In this document: positions 25,901 to 37,902 of the stretch, in pieces
How the letters are laid out: each line of letters begins with the position of its first letter
Position numbering within the stretch: the first letter of the stretch is position 1
Source of the DNA: Spinacia oleracea
Taxonomy: Eukaryota > Streptophyta > Magnoliopsida > Caryophyllales > Amaranthaceae
Direction of reading: 5' to 3'
Length of the DNA stretch: 64,000 nt
NCBI RefSeq assembly: GCF_020520425.1
Contig: NC_079491.1
Coordinates: forward strand, 26,093,449-26,157,448
Translations under genes and position numbers: made by a program
Notes under the pieces: generated by a model
Database searches by the model: none
What the model was told of the DNA's origin: nothing
Seen by the model: only the letters and a program-made list of their open reading frames with translations

Positions 25901-26088
25901 TTTCGTTGGGTCAGATGCTTGGGAAACAAAATGCTGTCATATCCTCCGCTTGGAAGGTGGACAGTGATTGTGGAGGTCCTCAAAAGCAGCTGCCTGCAAA
26001 AAGAAAGAAGCTCGGTTTTGGTCGATTCTCAGTCTTTTTGCCCAAGCAAAGCAAGAAAAAGAAGAAGCCAACTTCCGCTGCAAGGTAA
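22913..26088 (+). CDS. WEB family coiled-coil protein (DUF827)
   Basis: Member of the WEB/PMI2 family. The founding members act in chloroplast photorelocation under blue light; for this subgroup (short N-terminal block, one intron) the role is not established. Exons 22913-23083 and 24610-26088 join in phase 0 across a 1,526-bp intron and give 549 residues. Residues 1-60 hold a conserved GEIDTSAPFESVKEAVSKFG segment, typical of the family start. About 65-420 is almost continuous heptad-rich coiled coil (Glu/Lys/Ala-rich, with KAAEAVALAEIKAL). The C-terminus has two related SIGQIL/SLGQML motifs and ends in a Lys-rich KKLGFGRFSVFLPKQ..KKKKK stretch that could be a nuclear signal. No disruption seen. 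The ATG lies in AAAATGGGG context with no in-frame ATG upstream. Confidence 0.88.
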
Positions 26089-27322
26089 CTAAAAGAACCC
26101 TTTTGGAATTCGGCTTCCTTGTATGGTATGAGCTGACTGTAATGTTATAGTCTATCGAATTAATACATTCTGTTTCTTGTACTGTAAATCTAATTGTCTG
26201 GATTTTAATGACCATGTCTTGGTTCGGCCTAGCTGCTAAGCATGCATTCTTATGTTTAATGTATGTTTCTGCCTTGGAAATTTGCTACTGTTAGTAGGTA
26301 TTACTATCTTGTAAAGTTGTACTGGTTTACGCTGAATTTCTTGCTTGATGATCAATCTAGCAACGGAGTAGTACGAATGCTCGATAAAGGAGAATGATTG
26401 TAGTAGAATGATTAGGGTGATTACTAGGTTACAAGAAAGGAGCATGCTGAAATATAGCCGTTGGATTGTTTTTTCTATTGGTTTGTGTTTTTTTGAGGCA
26501 AACTAGCCGTTAGTCTTCAAAGGAAGCTTATTAAGTTATTTTATGTGAATATGCCATGTAACCAGATTTTCTGTTTCAGATCTGCCGACTGCCATGTAGG
26601 ACTTAAAAGTAGCCGTTGTACAAGTTGAAAAGTTTTTCCTGTGCTCTATTTTTATTTCTTTCCTTGTAATTAGTGTAAAAAGTGATCTGTTGCTATAATT
26701 AGTATTAGTGTTAAAGGCGGTCTGTTGCTATAAATAGTAATTAGGGGAAACTCTAGACTAAACAAAAAGCTAAATGTAGAAATGTTAAAAACTTGATTAT
26801 ATCAAAATGGATTAAGTTGAGAATTTGTGACGAAATTAGTGTGGTACAAAGTTACAATTTTTTTTTTAGGGGATGGCACAAAGTTACATAATCTTAAACA
26901 TTTCTCTTTATTCGAGATCGTTAAGTCGACTTTTGTAGCGGTGAGAGCAAAACTGGATTTTCATGATAGTATGGTGTTCTTGGTGTTATATATTGTTAAA
27001 ATGAAAACGTAACTTGAAAAACAAAATGAAATCGTATGTTGAAAAACTACTTTGTACGGAGTATATAACATGGTAGCCTGTTCATAACACCAAAAATTTA
27101 CAAAAATATCCTGAAAAAAGAAATAATGTACCACTAAAAGTTGACAAAAAAACCCTGAAGCAAGAAGCAAGAAGCAAGAAGCAAGAAGCAAGAAGCAATA
27201 CACCTTCTAAATTCTAATCATATTATTGAGCGTTACAAATTTCATATGTTACTCATTTTTGTTGCGACGCACACTAAGTAGTAAGTATTGATTGATGTAA
27301 AAAGGCAAGATTAACTAATTAA
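26089..27322. other. Intergenic between WEB gene and peroxidase (convergent 3' ends)
   Basis: Contains the WEB 3' UTR (up to perhaps 26210) and otherwise AT-rich sequence. Both flanking genes point inward. No further gene seen. Confidence 0.5.
27157..27198. repeat. (GAAGCAA)6 minisatellite
   Basis: Six perfect copies of the heptamer GAAGCAA, about 125 bp downstream of the peroxidase stop codon. Confidence 0.95.
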
Positions 27323-28529
27323 TTAAATTGTAGAAACTGCATTGATCCATCCACATTTGCGTCTGATTTCGCCTTGATCTCCGGTAAGCACATTAACCTT
27401 TCCCAATTTGATCATAGCATCATTAAACATTTTCTGCCAAAGAGCACTGTCAGAAGCATACTGATGTACCATATCTTTAGTAGTCTGTTCAACAGCTAAC
27501 GAAATATCAAAAGGCAGCAAGGTCCTGCCTTTGATAATGTGTTTATAGAATGAGTTGCCCCAATCAGAATTGTTAGGGTTATCAGGAACCAAAGGTGCTC
27601 TTATACTTGTAAACAATGCATGCCGAGATTCAGGACAGAATCTCTGTTTCACCTTCTGCTCGAACTGCTTGTCTACAAACTTTGCAGTATCAGGCATTTT
27701 ATCCATTGAACCATCTTCAGCGATTGTGTTCTGACATCGGGTTCGGCCTATTGAGTGGGACCCCTCTAACACCACCATGTCCTGTAAGGTAAGCCCTCTT
27801 TCTGCGAATTTTTTTTGTTGAATAGCAATGGTATCATTTCCTGTAGGGAGGGCACTTGCAAGGCCACCGCTGGTTGAAAAAGAATCACGACGTCCTGCAG
27901 GAACATCATATTTGGGGTTTCCTGCAAAAACAACCATATCTCGAGCTGCGTAGGATAGAAGATCCGCACAGGATAATACGCCTGGACATTGCTTTTCGAC
28001 CTCTTCCTTTGCTGCATCTAAGGCTTTCATGCCTCTTAAGGAGTTTCCATTTGCTGGGTGGATCATTTCTACGTCGTGGTTGTTGTATCTTTGTGGGGTT
28101 AGAAGGATTGAAGCATCACAACCCTGTTATTCATCATTCATTTATGACCATTAAGTCTATGTTATTGTAATTAAGGATGTATATGATGTTATGTAATAGA
28201 CTTACCGTAATATAGCAATCATGAAAGTAAAGACGAAGAATACCAGGGACAATCCCCGGATGCGCTTGTGATTTATTACGAAGAACATCAGCAACAATTT
28301 GCTCTACATTTGGGCAACTTGATTTGTAGAAATCTACACTAAGATTGTCACTAATTGCAGTGCTGTTGATTTCTCCTCTCGGGGATGGGGATGGGGATGG
28401 GGATGGGGATGGAGATGGAGATGGAGATAAAGACCGACTTGGGGACGGGGATGGAGACGGGGATGGAGACGGAGATGGATTAAAAAGGTTCAGAACAAGG
28501 GCAAGGAGGAATGCAAAGAGGGATGCCAT
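27323..28529 (-). CDS. Class III peroxidase with Ser-Pro repeat N-terminus
   Basis: Secreted haem peroxidase of the plant class III family, which oxidises phenolics with H2O2 in the wall or vacuole. Exons 28529-28206 and 28123-27323 join in phase 0 over an 82-bp intron, 374 residues in all. Residues 1-16 are a signal peptide. Residues 17-52 are nearly all alternating Ser-Pro with one SRSLS break. The catalytic domain starts near residue 65. The distal motif RLYFHDCY keeps Arg and His (Tyr replaces the usual Phe). GCDASILL, SCADLL, AGRRDS and the proximal-His motif LEGSHSIGRTRC follow. Typical members are 320-350 residues; the excess is the Ser-Pro block. I chose the ATG at 28529 because it opens the signal peptide; an upstream GTG is less likely. 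No breaks seen. Substrate unknown. Confidence 0.92.
28381..28480. repeat. GGGGAT-type hexamer repeat encoding (Ser-Pro)n
   Basis: Roughly sixteen hexamers of GGGGATG/GGAGATG type in two blocks, within exon 1 of the peroxidase. Read on the minus strand they encode alternating Ser-Pro. Confidence 0.9.
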
Positions 28530-29450
28530 GCTTGGTATCCTCACCAAGCCACCCCTTTCCTTTTTAGGGTAAATTTCTTATTAGTGTGCGCATTGGAATT
28601 GATAGCTTTGCAAGTATTTATGTGTTAGCATAATTACATTCCACAAAACTTGGATGATAACTAATAATTTGTTTTTTGACACCCATTTTTGTTTTAATTA
28701 GCTTCCCCTATGACAATATAACACCTAATTTCTTAACTGTTTTGCTTCAACTCCTTTTGTTGGTTAAATATTAAAGACGTAGAGTACTACGTGTCTGTGT
28801 ACTATAAATTTATTGAAAATGCCAACTATTTCAATTGATTAAAACTAATACGGAGTAAATTTTATAATGTTATTTCTACTTTTATGACCATTTCTGTATT
28901 TGATACTCTACCTCAATAAAAAATAGAATAAAATTACAACACACAAAACCTCTTAAAGATGGAGTTTATTCATGAGCATAAGCATAAAGGTTAACGTAGA
29001 ACTAATTGATCTTACTCATGAATATAAGTAGGTAGTAAATTAGTTATTAGCGAACATGTATGAACGAGTAAGCCTACATTATGTTCAAGCTTCTTTCAAA
29101 ACTTGTTCAAATTTTCCCAAAAAAAAAAAAAAACATGTTCAAATAAAGCTCGTTACAAATTTTTTTTTTAAAAAAGCAAATAAATAAATAAACTAGTTTT
29201 AGTTGTGCTCAGAGTTTGCATTTTATATATTGATTTGAATTCACCCCATTAGTTCAAATTGTTTTTGAATCATATTTCCTCAATTTGCTCGAGTTAGCGG
29301 GTGCGGATTTAGATTTATATATAACGTGGTTGAATATCTTTCTTTTGCAGTGGCGGATTTTAAACGGTTTTACAAGGGACCGGTAAAAGAAATTAATTAA
29401 TATAACATAGAACTTATACAATTTTACAATAATTTAAAAGTGGTCGTAAC
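28530..29450. other. Peroxidase upstream region, no other gene
   Basis: AT-rich promoter-side DNA with poly(A) and poly(T) runs near 29117-29133 and 29161-29170. A lone TGGCGGATTTTAAACGG at 29352 resembles a decayed CAGTGGCGGA transposon end. Confidence 0.4.
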
Positions 29451-29640
29451 TTTTTTTTTTTTTTTTTTTTTGACGGGGAAGAACAATTTCATTAATAATA
29501 AGCCATATGGCATCAAACTAAAAATACACTATCAAATTCTTCATCCGAGGGTCGGGCCCACCCAAGGCAAAAGGAAGACCCACCATTAAAGATTTGTACT
29601 TTGTTTTAGATTAGTAAAGATGTTTTTGACCGTGTCTAGT
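29451..29640 (-). mobile_element. LINE/SINE 3' tail fragment
   Basis: A 21-base poly(T) is followed by GACGGGGAAGAACAATTTCA, the inverted appearance of a plant non-LTR element 3' end with its poly(A) tail on the minus strand. Only 100-190 bp remain and no coding is visible. Confidence 0.4.
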
Positions 29641-29726
29641 CTGCTTGCCCTTGAGTATGGATAGGCCTAAGCCGCCTAACCCACTAGTTGATTAACGTGT
29701 ATTGTCGTGTCAAGCCGTGTTGTATC

Positions 29727-29940
29727 CAGTGGCGGAGCCAGGATTTGTAGGTTGGGAGGGCGAGAATTTTACACTGGAGATGGGGCTCGAACCTTGTATC
29801 AAGGGGTTCAAATATGAACCTTTGACCACTAGAGCAAAGGGAAATTGATGATTTATTTTTACAGTTATTAATACATATAGCTTTTTTTTTTTTTTTTAAT
29901 CTTGGGGGGCAGCCGCCCCTACCCCTGTCTCCGCCTCTTG
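29727..29940. mobile_element. Short CAGTGGCGGA-type element, 8-bp target duplication
   Basis: 214 bp. Ends CAGTGGCGGAGCCAGG and the inverse of CAAGAGGCGGAGACAGG, flanked by the perfect duplication GTTGTATC (29719-29726, 29941-29948). Contains a tRNA-like stretch (GCTCGAACC..GACCACTAG). Eight-base duplications suggest hAT, but see the composite element at 53650-60986, whose ends are similar. Confidence 0.8.
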
Positions 29941-30066
29941 GTTGTATCACGTTTTGTCGTGCTTATTCCAAAAAATCACGGTCCAATTACAAACCACGAC
30001 TTTACACTCGTGTTTTATGGACGTTGTTGTATTATTTTCACGTTAGTGTCGTGCAATGCTTTTTTA

Positions 30067-30622
30067 TAGAGCTGGCAATGGGTTGGGTTGGGTCGAAATC
30101 AGGTCGACCCATTTATAAACGGGTTGAGATTTTCCCAACCCAACCCGACCTGTTTAATTAAACGGGTTGAGATTTTCAACCCAACCCAACCCAACTATAA
30201 ACGGGTTGACCTGAAGTTGACCCGTTTAATTTTTTTTTCCCACTTTAAATTGTAAATTGATTTGACTATAGAATTGCGAGGTGATTTTGTTATGGCATAT
30301 CTCATTGCAAAAAGTAATTTTTCAATATGTATTTGACATGAATCAAAACGTCAAATAATTATTCAATGTTGAAGGGAAAATGAGAAATAAAATCTTTCAA
30401 ATCACATTATACATATATATATTACATACTTGCTTGCACTTAAACGGGTTAGACGGGTTGTTTTCGGGTTGAAAATTTCAACCTGACCCAACCCATTTAA
30501 TTAAACGGGTTGGGTTGGGTTGACCCATTTAATTAAACGGGTTGAAAATCTTGACCCAACCCTTTATTATTGGGTTGGGTTCGGGTTGGGTTGGTGGGTT
30601 GGGTCAATTTTTGCCAGCTCTA
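30067..30622. mobile_element. hAT MITE with telomere-like GGGTTGGGTT repeats
   Basis: 556 bp. Ends TAGAGCTGGCAA and its exact inverse TTGCCAGCTCTA, flanked by the perfect duplication CTTTTTTA (30059-30066, 30623-30630). Both arms are packed with GGGTTGGGTTGACC-type repeats pairing with each other in inverted orientation. No coding. Confidence 0.9.
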
Positions 30623-31671
30623 CTTTTTTAGATTGATGTAACAAAAAGATGCAATAATAATCGAGTGGGTATAAACTTGTGAATTTGTGATAAATAAAGC
30701 AATAATTATCCAATCTAGTTATTGTTGTGAATTTTTCCAAATTCAATTTCAATATGGAATATCAGAGTTGTAATCCTAATAGGATTGGAGTATTAAAAAG
30801 CTAGAGTGGGGCCTTGAAATACCATCATCGAACCAATCTCAGTGTCGTTTAAAAGCTTCAACTTCACCTCACCATACCAATTCTACAAGGAACCTTCAGC
30901 CTTTTGTAGTCTTCTTCTTCTCCAACCAATCTTTCTCTCTCTTACTCATCTTCGATCCCCCAGAAAATTCAGGTACCTGTAATTCTTCCTTATTCTTTGT
31001 AGTTTGATTTTGTTTATATTTTCCCCTTTTTGTTGTTAATTTGTTGACTCTACAACTTTCGATTAAAAAACTTCTAATTTTGGTCATGACTAGATAATTT
31101 TTGTGATGAAAGTTGCTAAATTTCTGGTATTTTCACGATTTAACTTGTAATTTAAGTACCCATCACGTATTGAATTAATCTGTTAGTGAATTTCGTGCTA
31201 AACATCTAATTTCTTATTGTATGAAAAATTCAATGTTCAATTGGTAAAACGCCTTTTTTTTAATTGGAAAATATCATGAATTTATTGAAATTGTGGAATT
31301 TTTATTGCTTTGCTTTAGTTAGACTCGTAGTTGACCTGAAAATTTCTAAAGAAGATGATTGTTGGGCAAACGAGGGTTTATGATGATTTGACATGAAAAA
31401 TTGATAATTTGATTTAATAATTAATTTGACTGAGTGTTTAATTCTAGAAAAATCCAATTAAGAAAAGTTGTTTAATTTTTGTGGGTTGATCAATTGGAGT
31501 GTTTCGATCGAATCGTTTGATTCTTCCAGAATTCTGATCTAAGAGCTATTTTCTTCTTTTTGTTACATCAATTGCCGAAAATTATTATTGTAGAGACTGT
31601 TTTGAACTAAGATTCTCATCTTGCAGTTTTATTTTTTCGATTTTGTTTACTGTGTTGGTTATTCAGGTATT
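30623..31671 (+). promoter_or_regulatory. Promoter, 5' UTR exon and leader intron of the saposin gene
   Basis: A 5' UTR exon probably ends at 30972 (AAATTCAG|GTACCTG) and is spliced to an acceptor at 31666 just ahead of the ATG. The same UTR and intron sequence recurs at 42.7-43.4 kb in the pseudogene copy, supporting the transcript boundary. The transcription start is not defined. Confidence 0.65.
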
Positions 31672-34600
31672 ATGGACGTCAGGGTTGGGCTTGTGGTTCT
31701 CTTGGTTGTGGCCGGTACTTTGGGGTGTGATGCTAGAAATCATCATCTTTCAGGGATTGCAGGTAATATTTCAGATAGGCTTTACTGTAGACTCTCTGGT
31801 CAATTCTCTATCTTATATTTCTTTCTGAATCTATATTCTTGGTTGATTATTCAATCTGTTTGTCCTGATTTTCGTCATATAGGTTCTGTATTCTCTGTAA
31901 TTTTGATTTGTTTAAGTATTGGTGATTCAATTTCATGCTATTGTTATGGTTTTCTAGTGTACTAAGGTGGTGCATTCCTTATTTTATGAATTCACAGAAT
32001 TGCTGAAAAGATGGGTTACAAGTCCGATTCTGCTAGTGACTTACTGATTATATGGATACCATACGCCATACGGCGTACATGCAAAACCCCATTGTTTCCC
32101 AACTTTTTCAGTTTCTGATTAATGTACATTTCTAGTTGTCATATAACTGAGACTCTGAGAGTTTCCTGTATCAAAAGTGGATAATTTCAATTAATGTTAT
32201 CTACATACTTTTTTTTTTTGAGGGAATCTACATACTTCCTATTACCCAAAGTACCTGATAGTACATTAGTACTAAACCTTCCTGTTCCATTTTCCTCATA
32301 TTGGCCTCTGAGGCACTTCCCATCAAATGTCATTTAATCGCCTAACTTAAACCTACCTTCCATATCATGTTTGTTTTTTGTATGTTCGGTTCATATTGGT
32401 TTGTATTATACATGCCTCATCTGTCTTGTTGTCTGTCTCTTGTGGTGCTTTCTGTCTAATTGTCAATTTCGTGACTTGTGTCCTTGCTTTGCTATTGGGG
32501 CTCTTGAGATGTGGTGGGGGTCGCCGATTCAATATACTTGGACCATCTTGAATTGTAAGTGAAAGAGGATAATTGCATGAGAGGCTTCTAGGTCGTACGT
32601 TAATAGTTTCAAAATACCATAAAACGTTACATTGAGTTCCTGTTATTAACTACAGAAGTACAGGTTTAGCGCATGGAACTTTTTGGCATTTTGAACTTTC
32701 CAGTTCTTGGACTTCTGTATGAATTAATACAATATCTACCGTGCTAAACTGCTAATTCATGCTAAAACATTATAACTTCCAACACGATGTATGAGCTACT
32801 GGTGTAGTCAGTTGACATTGAGATGGCCTGCTTTCAGGTGTGTCAAAACTTGGTGGACTGCGTGGTCCTGGTGAACATCGAGGGCCTATTGATGTCTGTA
32901 CTATGTGTGAAGAGTATACCACATTGGCTGTTGATTACCTCAGCCAAAACAAGACCCGGGATGAGATTATGGAGTCTCTTCACAAGGCCTGCATGCAAAT
33001 GCATGGTTTGGCGAAGCAGGTATTGACTTCTTCAGAGAACATATGTTAACTAGTGCCATCAAAATACGTGCTATTATGCATGCAACAGTGTTAACTAGTG
33101 CCATCAATATGTTACCCCCCCCTCCCCTTCTCTCTCTTTATCTCTCTCTCTCTTTTTCTCTCTTGCTCTAGACATAGATGTGTTTTCTTCAAACTTTGTC
33201 TGTACCTTTGGTTCTTGAAGCAGTCGAACAATTTTGTGCCATATAATTATTTATAGCGTTATAGCTGAGAGCTTGCGCATCAGATCTCTCTGGAAACTGT
33301 TGTTATTGAACTATTAGTCTTTATTTTACACTTGACAGGTTAAAGTCTAAAAATATCTTTGTTCTCCTCTTTTGACAGTGCACAACATTGGTGAATTACT
33401 ACGCTCCTCTTTTCTTCTTGGAGGTTTCATCAGTTGAACCTGAAGGATTTTGTAAGAAAGTTGATCTTTGTAGAAATACTATGGTATCATCCATGCCTGA
33501 AAAGAGAAACAAGTGTGATCTTTGCCATAGAGCTGTTGACGAAGCTCTTGAAAAGTTGAATGATCCTGACACTGAGGTCTGTACTTCACTTCGCTTTTGT
33601 ATTTTCTGATGGATTGAGTATTATTACCTGCTCCTGGTATATGATTGAATGGTTTCTGAAGGAAAGCCTCTCCCCTTCCCCATCCACCTCCCGATTTGAC
33701 AAAGAAACATGTCATGGAATGCTGTCAAATAGGAACTTGCCAAAATATTAATAAATGTTTGGTTTACAACAAGTTAACTTGTATTTGGGAATAATCACTT
33801 GTTAGTTGGTTTTATGTGTGGTTTACTGTAGCACGGTAACTTGTATTTTCTGTATACGTAGTAGTCACTTGTTAATTGATTAGTAATTTACCCTTCGATT
33901 GTTGATTGAAATATGAGAATGCTAATTGCTAAAGTGACTGGATTTTTTTGGTAGTTTTTGCTAATCAAACTAATTAAGTTAAGGCATAATCTGGAAAGCT
34001 TTTTGCACTTCCTGAATATATACAATGTTTCAGTTGTGATAATCATCAGTAATATATGTTCCTGATAGAGAACTCATTTTTTGATTCCTCAATGTGTAAC
34101 AGCTAGAGGTCATCCAGCTGCTACTGAAGGCATGCAACAGTGTAGGAAAGTTGACTAAGAAGGTACGAATAATTTTGTTGCATACTCCGTATAATCTAGT
34201 AACTTGTTTAGTTTTCGTAATCGGCCACAATTTTATTTTGTTTGGCAAATAAAGAGAAATATTATTGACCAAAAGAGAACACACAAACACCACAATCCAG
34301 CAAAGGCCTCAAGCAATCTCTCCCCACCTTCTAGGAAGGGTTGAAAAGACACTATCATAGGCAAACAAAAAGAAACCTACAGCAATAGGTCCTGGATTAC
34401 AGCACTGCTTCTACAAGCTACTTTAAAAAGAATGGAATTAACCACTACATTAGGTGCTTCAAAACTGCCTCTAAAAACTTTTGATGTTCCTTTGCATCCA
34501 TATGGCATACACTGACTCTGTGAAGCACATGCCATGAAGCTTCTGAAGGGGCTGCTTCCTCCGACAGGCTTTAGCCGCTTCCTGCATTTCTAGGTCGAAA

Positions 34601-36010
34601 GGTAGACAACTCCTTGTCAGGCGCAACTTCTGTAAAACACTCTCCCATATCACAGAAGAGTAAGGATAATCAAAGAATAAATGAGAGTTAGTTTCAACAG
34701 AAGTACCACATAAAACACAATCAGCATCAGCAACTGTTTTCCATTTGAAGAGCTTATCCTTGGTAGCCAGCCTGTTAAGAATAGCTAACCATAGGATAAA
34801 AGTACTCTTGGGACTTGCTAGGTTGTTGCACATGAGTCTTTTCAACTGAACTAAGGCAATAGGTACTTGCAAACTTTTATAGAGTTTCTTAATAAGAGAA
34901 CTTTTCACTGGTCATAAATTGTTGAGCATGTGAAGTAGTTTGCAGAACACCCCTACAAGTACATTCCCGTATTTTTTTGATAGCAAAGACCATTTGGAAT
35001 AGCCATAGTCCAAACATCTTTGCTTTTTATATAGTAGGAGTGAAGCCAACGAATCCAGGGTTTATCTTTCCTTTAGAGCAACGGCCCAAAAAAGCTTGCA
35101 AATTGCAGCTTTGTTCCACTTCGGAAGATCAATCAGGTTCCACACTTCCACCCATCAATCAGGTGCCAAAGCTACTAACGGTTTCTTAGATTTCTCCGTA
35201 GATCCCGTGACATTTTGTACCCAAAACAAACGCTGTCCATAAATACAATCTGCAAGTTTTCTCTACTTCCTTCATGATCCTTTTTGGAAGTAGGACGATT
35301 TGGCTCCATTAATTTTGCGTAGTCAAAAGAACTACCTTCACCAGCTTAAGTCTCCCAGCATAGGAAAGTTGCTTAGAAGAACAGTTTCTGATTCTCTCAA
35401 CCATCTTCTCTACAAGAGTTTAGAAGAGCTTAACGGCACTCCTAAATACCTCAAGGGTAAAGCTCCAACTTCCATGTGTAAAATCTCAAGCATAGCCTTC
35501 CTAGTAACTTCTGGAACTCCACTCAAATAGAGACAGCTTTTGTCAAGATTAGCTTCTAAACCCAACGCCTTAGAAATTTTTAAGAAAGCAGCATAAAGGA
35601 GACTGACTGAGATAGAATCTCACCCCTACAGAATAAAAGCAATTCATCTGCGAACATTAAGTGAGTGATCTTCATCCTTTCACATTTCGGCCACATTTGA
35701 TTAAGTCATAGTATCGAGTATCAAGCAAAATCGGCTACATTTGATTAAGTCATAGTATCGAGTAACTTGTTTACATTCTACAATTTATTTGGATCAAGTC
35801 ATAATTCTCATAATCTCACCTCTCTCTCTTTGTTTTGTTGTCCAGTGTAAATCCATGGTTTTCGAGTTCGGACCTCTGATCCTCGTTGACGCAGGGAAGT
35901 TTATTCAGAATGTTGACCTCTGCTCCACATTCCACGCATGCAGTAGGTACAACACCGGCAAACAGCAACAGTCAGTTGAGGGAAGAATTGAAATGGTGAC
36001 TTCATCTTAA
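31672..36010 (+). CDS. Saposin B domain protein (prosaposin-like), intact
   Basis: Small secreted or vacuolar protein with two saposin-B folds, a family that binds lipids and helps lipid hydrolases; no specific plant role is assigned. Coding exons 31672-31762, 32838-33019, 33379-33576, 34103-34162 and 35846-36010 join in frame to 231 residues. Residues 1-21 are a signal peptide. The first SapB unit has Cys at 51, 54, about 83, 92, 116 and 122; the second at 137, 140, 168, 178, 203 and 209. This is the full six-Cys pattern twice, with the usual CxxC start and CX5C end. The fifth coding intron (34163-35845) is swollen by a LINE. A decayed second copy lies at 42.7-48.6 kb. No defect seen, so this is the likely functional copy. 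Confidence 0.9.
34211..35760 (-). mobile_element. LINE (L1-type) fragment in a saposin intron
   Basis: Antisense insertion in the fifth coding intron of the saposin gene. About 34471-34908 (minus) encodes the C-terminal part of an L1 ORF2 with a reverse-transcriptase zinc-binding domain (CVLCG..ETNSHLF). Plus-strand 35300-35680 keeps antisense pieces of the polymerase. The 13-bp repeat AGTAACTTGTTTA at 34198-34210 and 35761-35773 probably marks the target duplication. A 32-bp direct repeat (CGGCCACATTTGATTAAGTC) occurs twice at 35688-35760. It is 5' truncated and degenerate. Confidence 0.75.
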
Positions 36011-37902
36011 ATATCCCGATGTCAATTTGTATAAAGTTTCTCTGAAACAAAGTGATTTTCATTCATTATAAACATGTTTATGGTATGTATATTTTACAAC
36101 CAGGAACACCCTCATATTCTCTTGTATAAAATCCACTCAAAAAGCTGCTGTAATCTTTATTTTCTGTTTTGAATTTTTAGTATTTCTGCCTTTTCTCCAC
36201 TAGTTTTATTCTTTCGGCCGAATTTAAAGTAGATTAAGCATATCGTTTTTCTAAGAAAATACTCCGGGACATGGTTATACGCACTTTGTTATATGTGGTT
36301 AAGAAACCCAATTCAATGACGGATTGGATAATGTGTTAAATTAGAGATGAAGTTGTTCAAGAAACATCTAGTTTCTTAAGACTGGCACGTATAACGTATT
36401 TATGCATTACATAAAAGTAGCCTACTTGGTGTTAAAAATAATTCTCTCTTTTTTTTTTTAATCAATAGCAGTCCTAGTGTGTACTCACATCAGTCACATG
36501 TGATTTTTGGGCTATAGCTTTAACGATCTTACACGAAAAAACGACCAACAAAAAAGACTATATACAATACTTCTTATTTTACTTCCTTCATTCTATATTA
36601 ATTGCAAATTTGCAATGTAAACATCTAGTTTTATATGTACAACTTTTTTATATAATTATGCTTTTTTTAGGTCTCAATGAAAACCCTAATTACACAACTT
36701 TTCGTTCTGATTTCATTAACCTTTATCGGTTTTCTCTGTAGGTTTAAACAAATTAAATTAACGAAAATTTATCTTTTTTCTTTGTTTGTTAAGCAAAGAG
36801 ACCGGAAATTTTGTTGTGGTCAATAAAGGTAGTTGATGAATGTTAAAGCATTTTGTTCATGTACTCCCTAAAATCATGGTTAGAGTTTTCACTTATTTCA
36901 TTGTGGAAGTTCTTTTGGGTAATTCTCAATGGTACAGTGGTACCATTGTACTATTGAGGTATTACCTTTTGTTTTTACCTTGCCAATTGCACCATTATAT
37001 TATTGAGTTTTATCAATGATGTCACTTTTTATTTTTAACTTACCAATACTACCACTTTACTTTAACTTTTATTTCAACCGTGACAGCATTCCAAAGGGTT
37101 AATTTCACTATTTTTATTTCAGATGGTAAAACGTTAATTTTACCTAAATAGGGTCCACGTGACTTATTAAACTAGAAATAACCAGACAAGAAACATTTAG
37201 TGATAAATTTTTGTATTTAGTACATAGTACTATATATTAGTTTTTTTTTACAAAAAAATAAATTATATTTTGAGGATAAATTGAAGATGTTAGGTATAAC
37301 ATAATTAATTGAAGCCAGTGTTTAGTCATTTGGTATGAAGGTTTATAAGACTTATGTTTAAAGATATGCAGACCCTTCTTTGAACTAAAACTCATGACTC
37401 TTTAAATTTCAAAGGATTTTGTAATCAATGATGTTTAAAAGAGAGCAATCTCTCTTTAAACTAGAACTTTTCAATATTTGGAGCGCATAAAGTCGAGATT
37501 TTCATACTTAAATCATCATTTCTTTTAACATTAAGCCTCCCGATTTCTAAGTTTCAAGTCCTAAATTCTTTGTTCAAAATCGATTTCAAAAATCAAGGTT
37601 ATAAATCAGTGATGTTTTAAGTTGAGCAACATCTCCTAAAACTAGATTTATGAAAGTTTTTGAAACATTCAAGAATAAGATGTCACACTTGAACATTCTT
37701 ATTCTTTGAAGTTCAAAGTCTTCAAAACTCATATATTTCAAAACTATTTAATTTTCGATTATTTATGCTTTAACATGCTTATTTAATTGCTTTCATGCAC
37801 TTCCAATTCATTATAATTACACCTAGTCCTTCAGGGTCTTGTAACAATTTATTCCCATGTTCTTTTTTCTATTTGTGATGTATGTTTATGCTAATGTGTA
37901 TC
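36011..37902. other. Saposin 3' UTR and intergenic DNA
   Basis: 36011 to about 36200 matches the region after the pseudogene copy and includes the 3' UTR. The rest is AT-rich. 36935-37080 repeats the wording ACCATTGTACTATTGAGG / CACCATTATATTATTGAG in about three degenerate copies. No gene seen. Confidence 0.45.

Noticed and set aside
28345-28572. Plus-strand frame of Gly-Asp repeats
   Set aside because: Antisense shadow of the Ser-Pro repeat of the peroxidase.
34977-35530. Plus-strand small proteins in the saposin intron
   Set aside because: They are antisense to LINE sequence and lie inside an intron.
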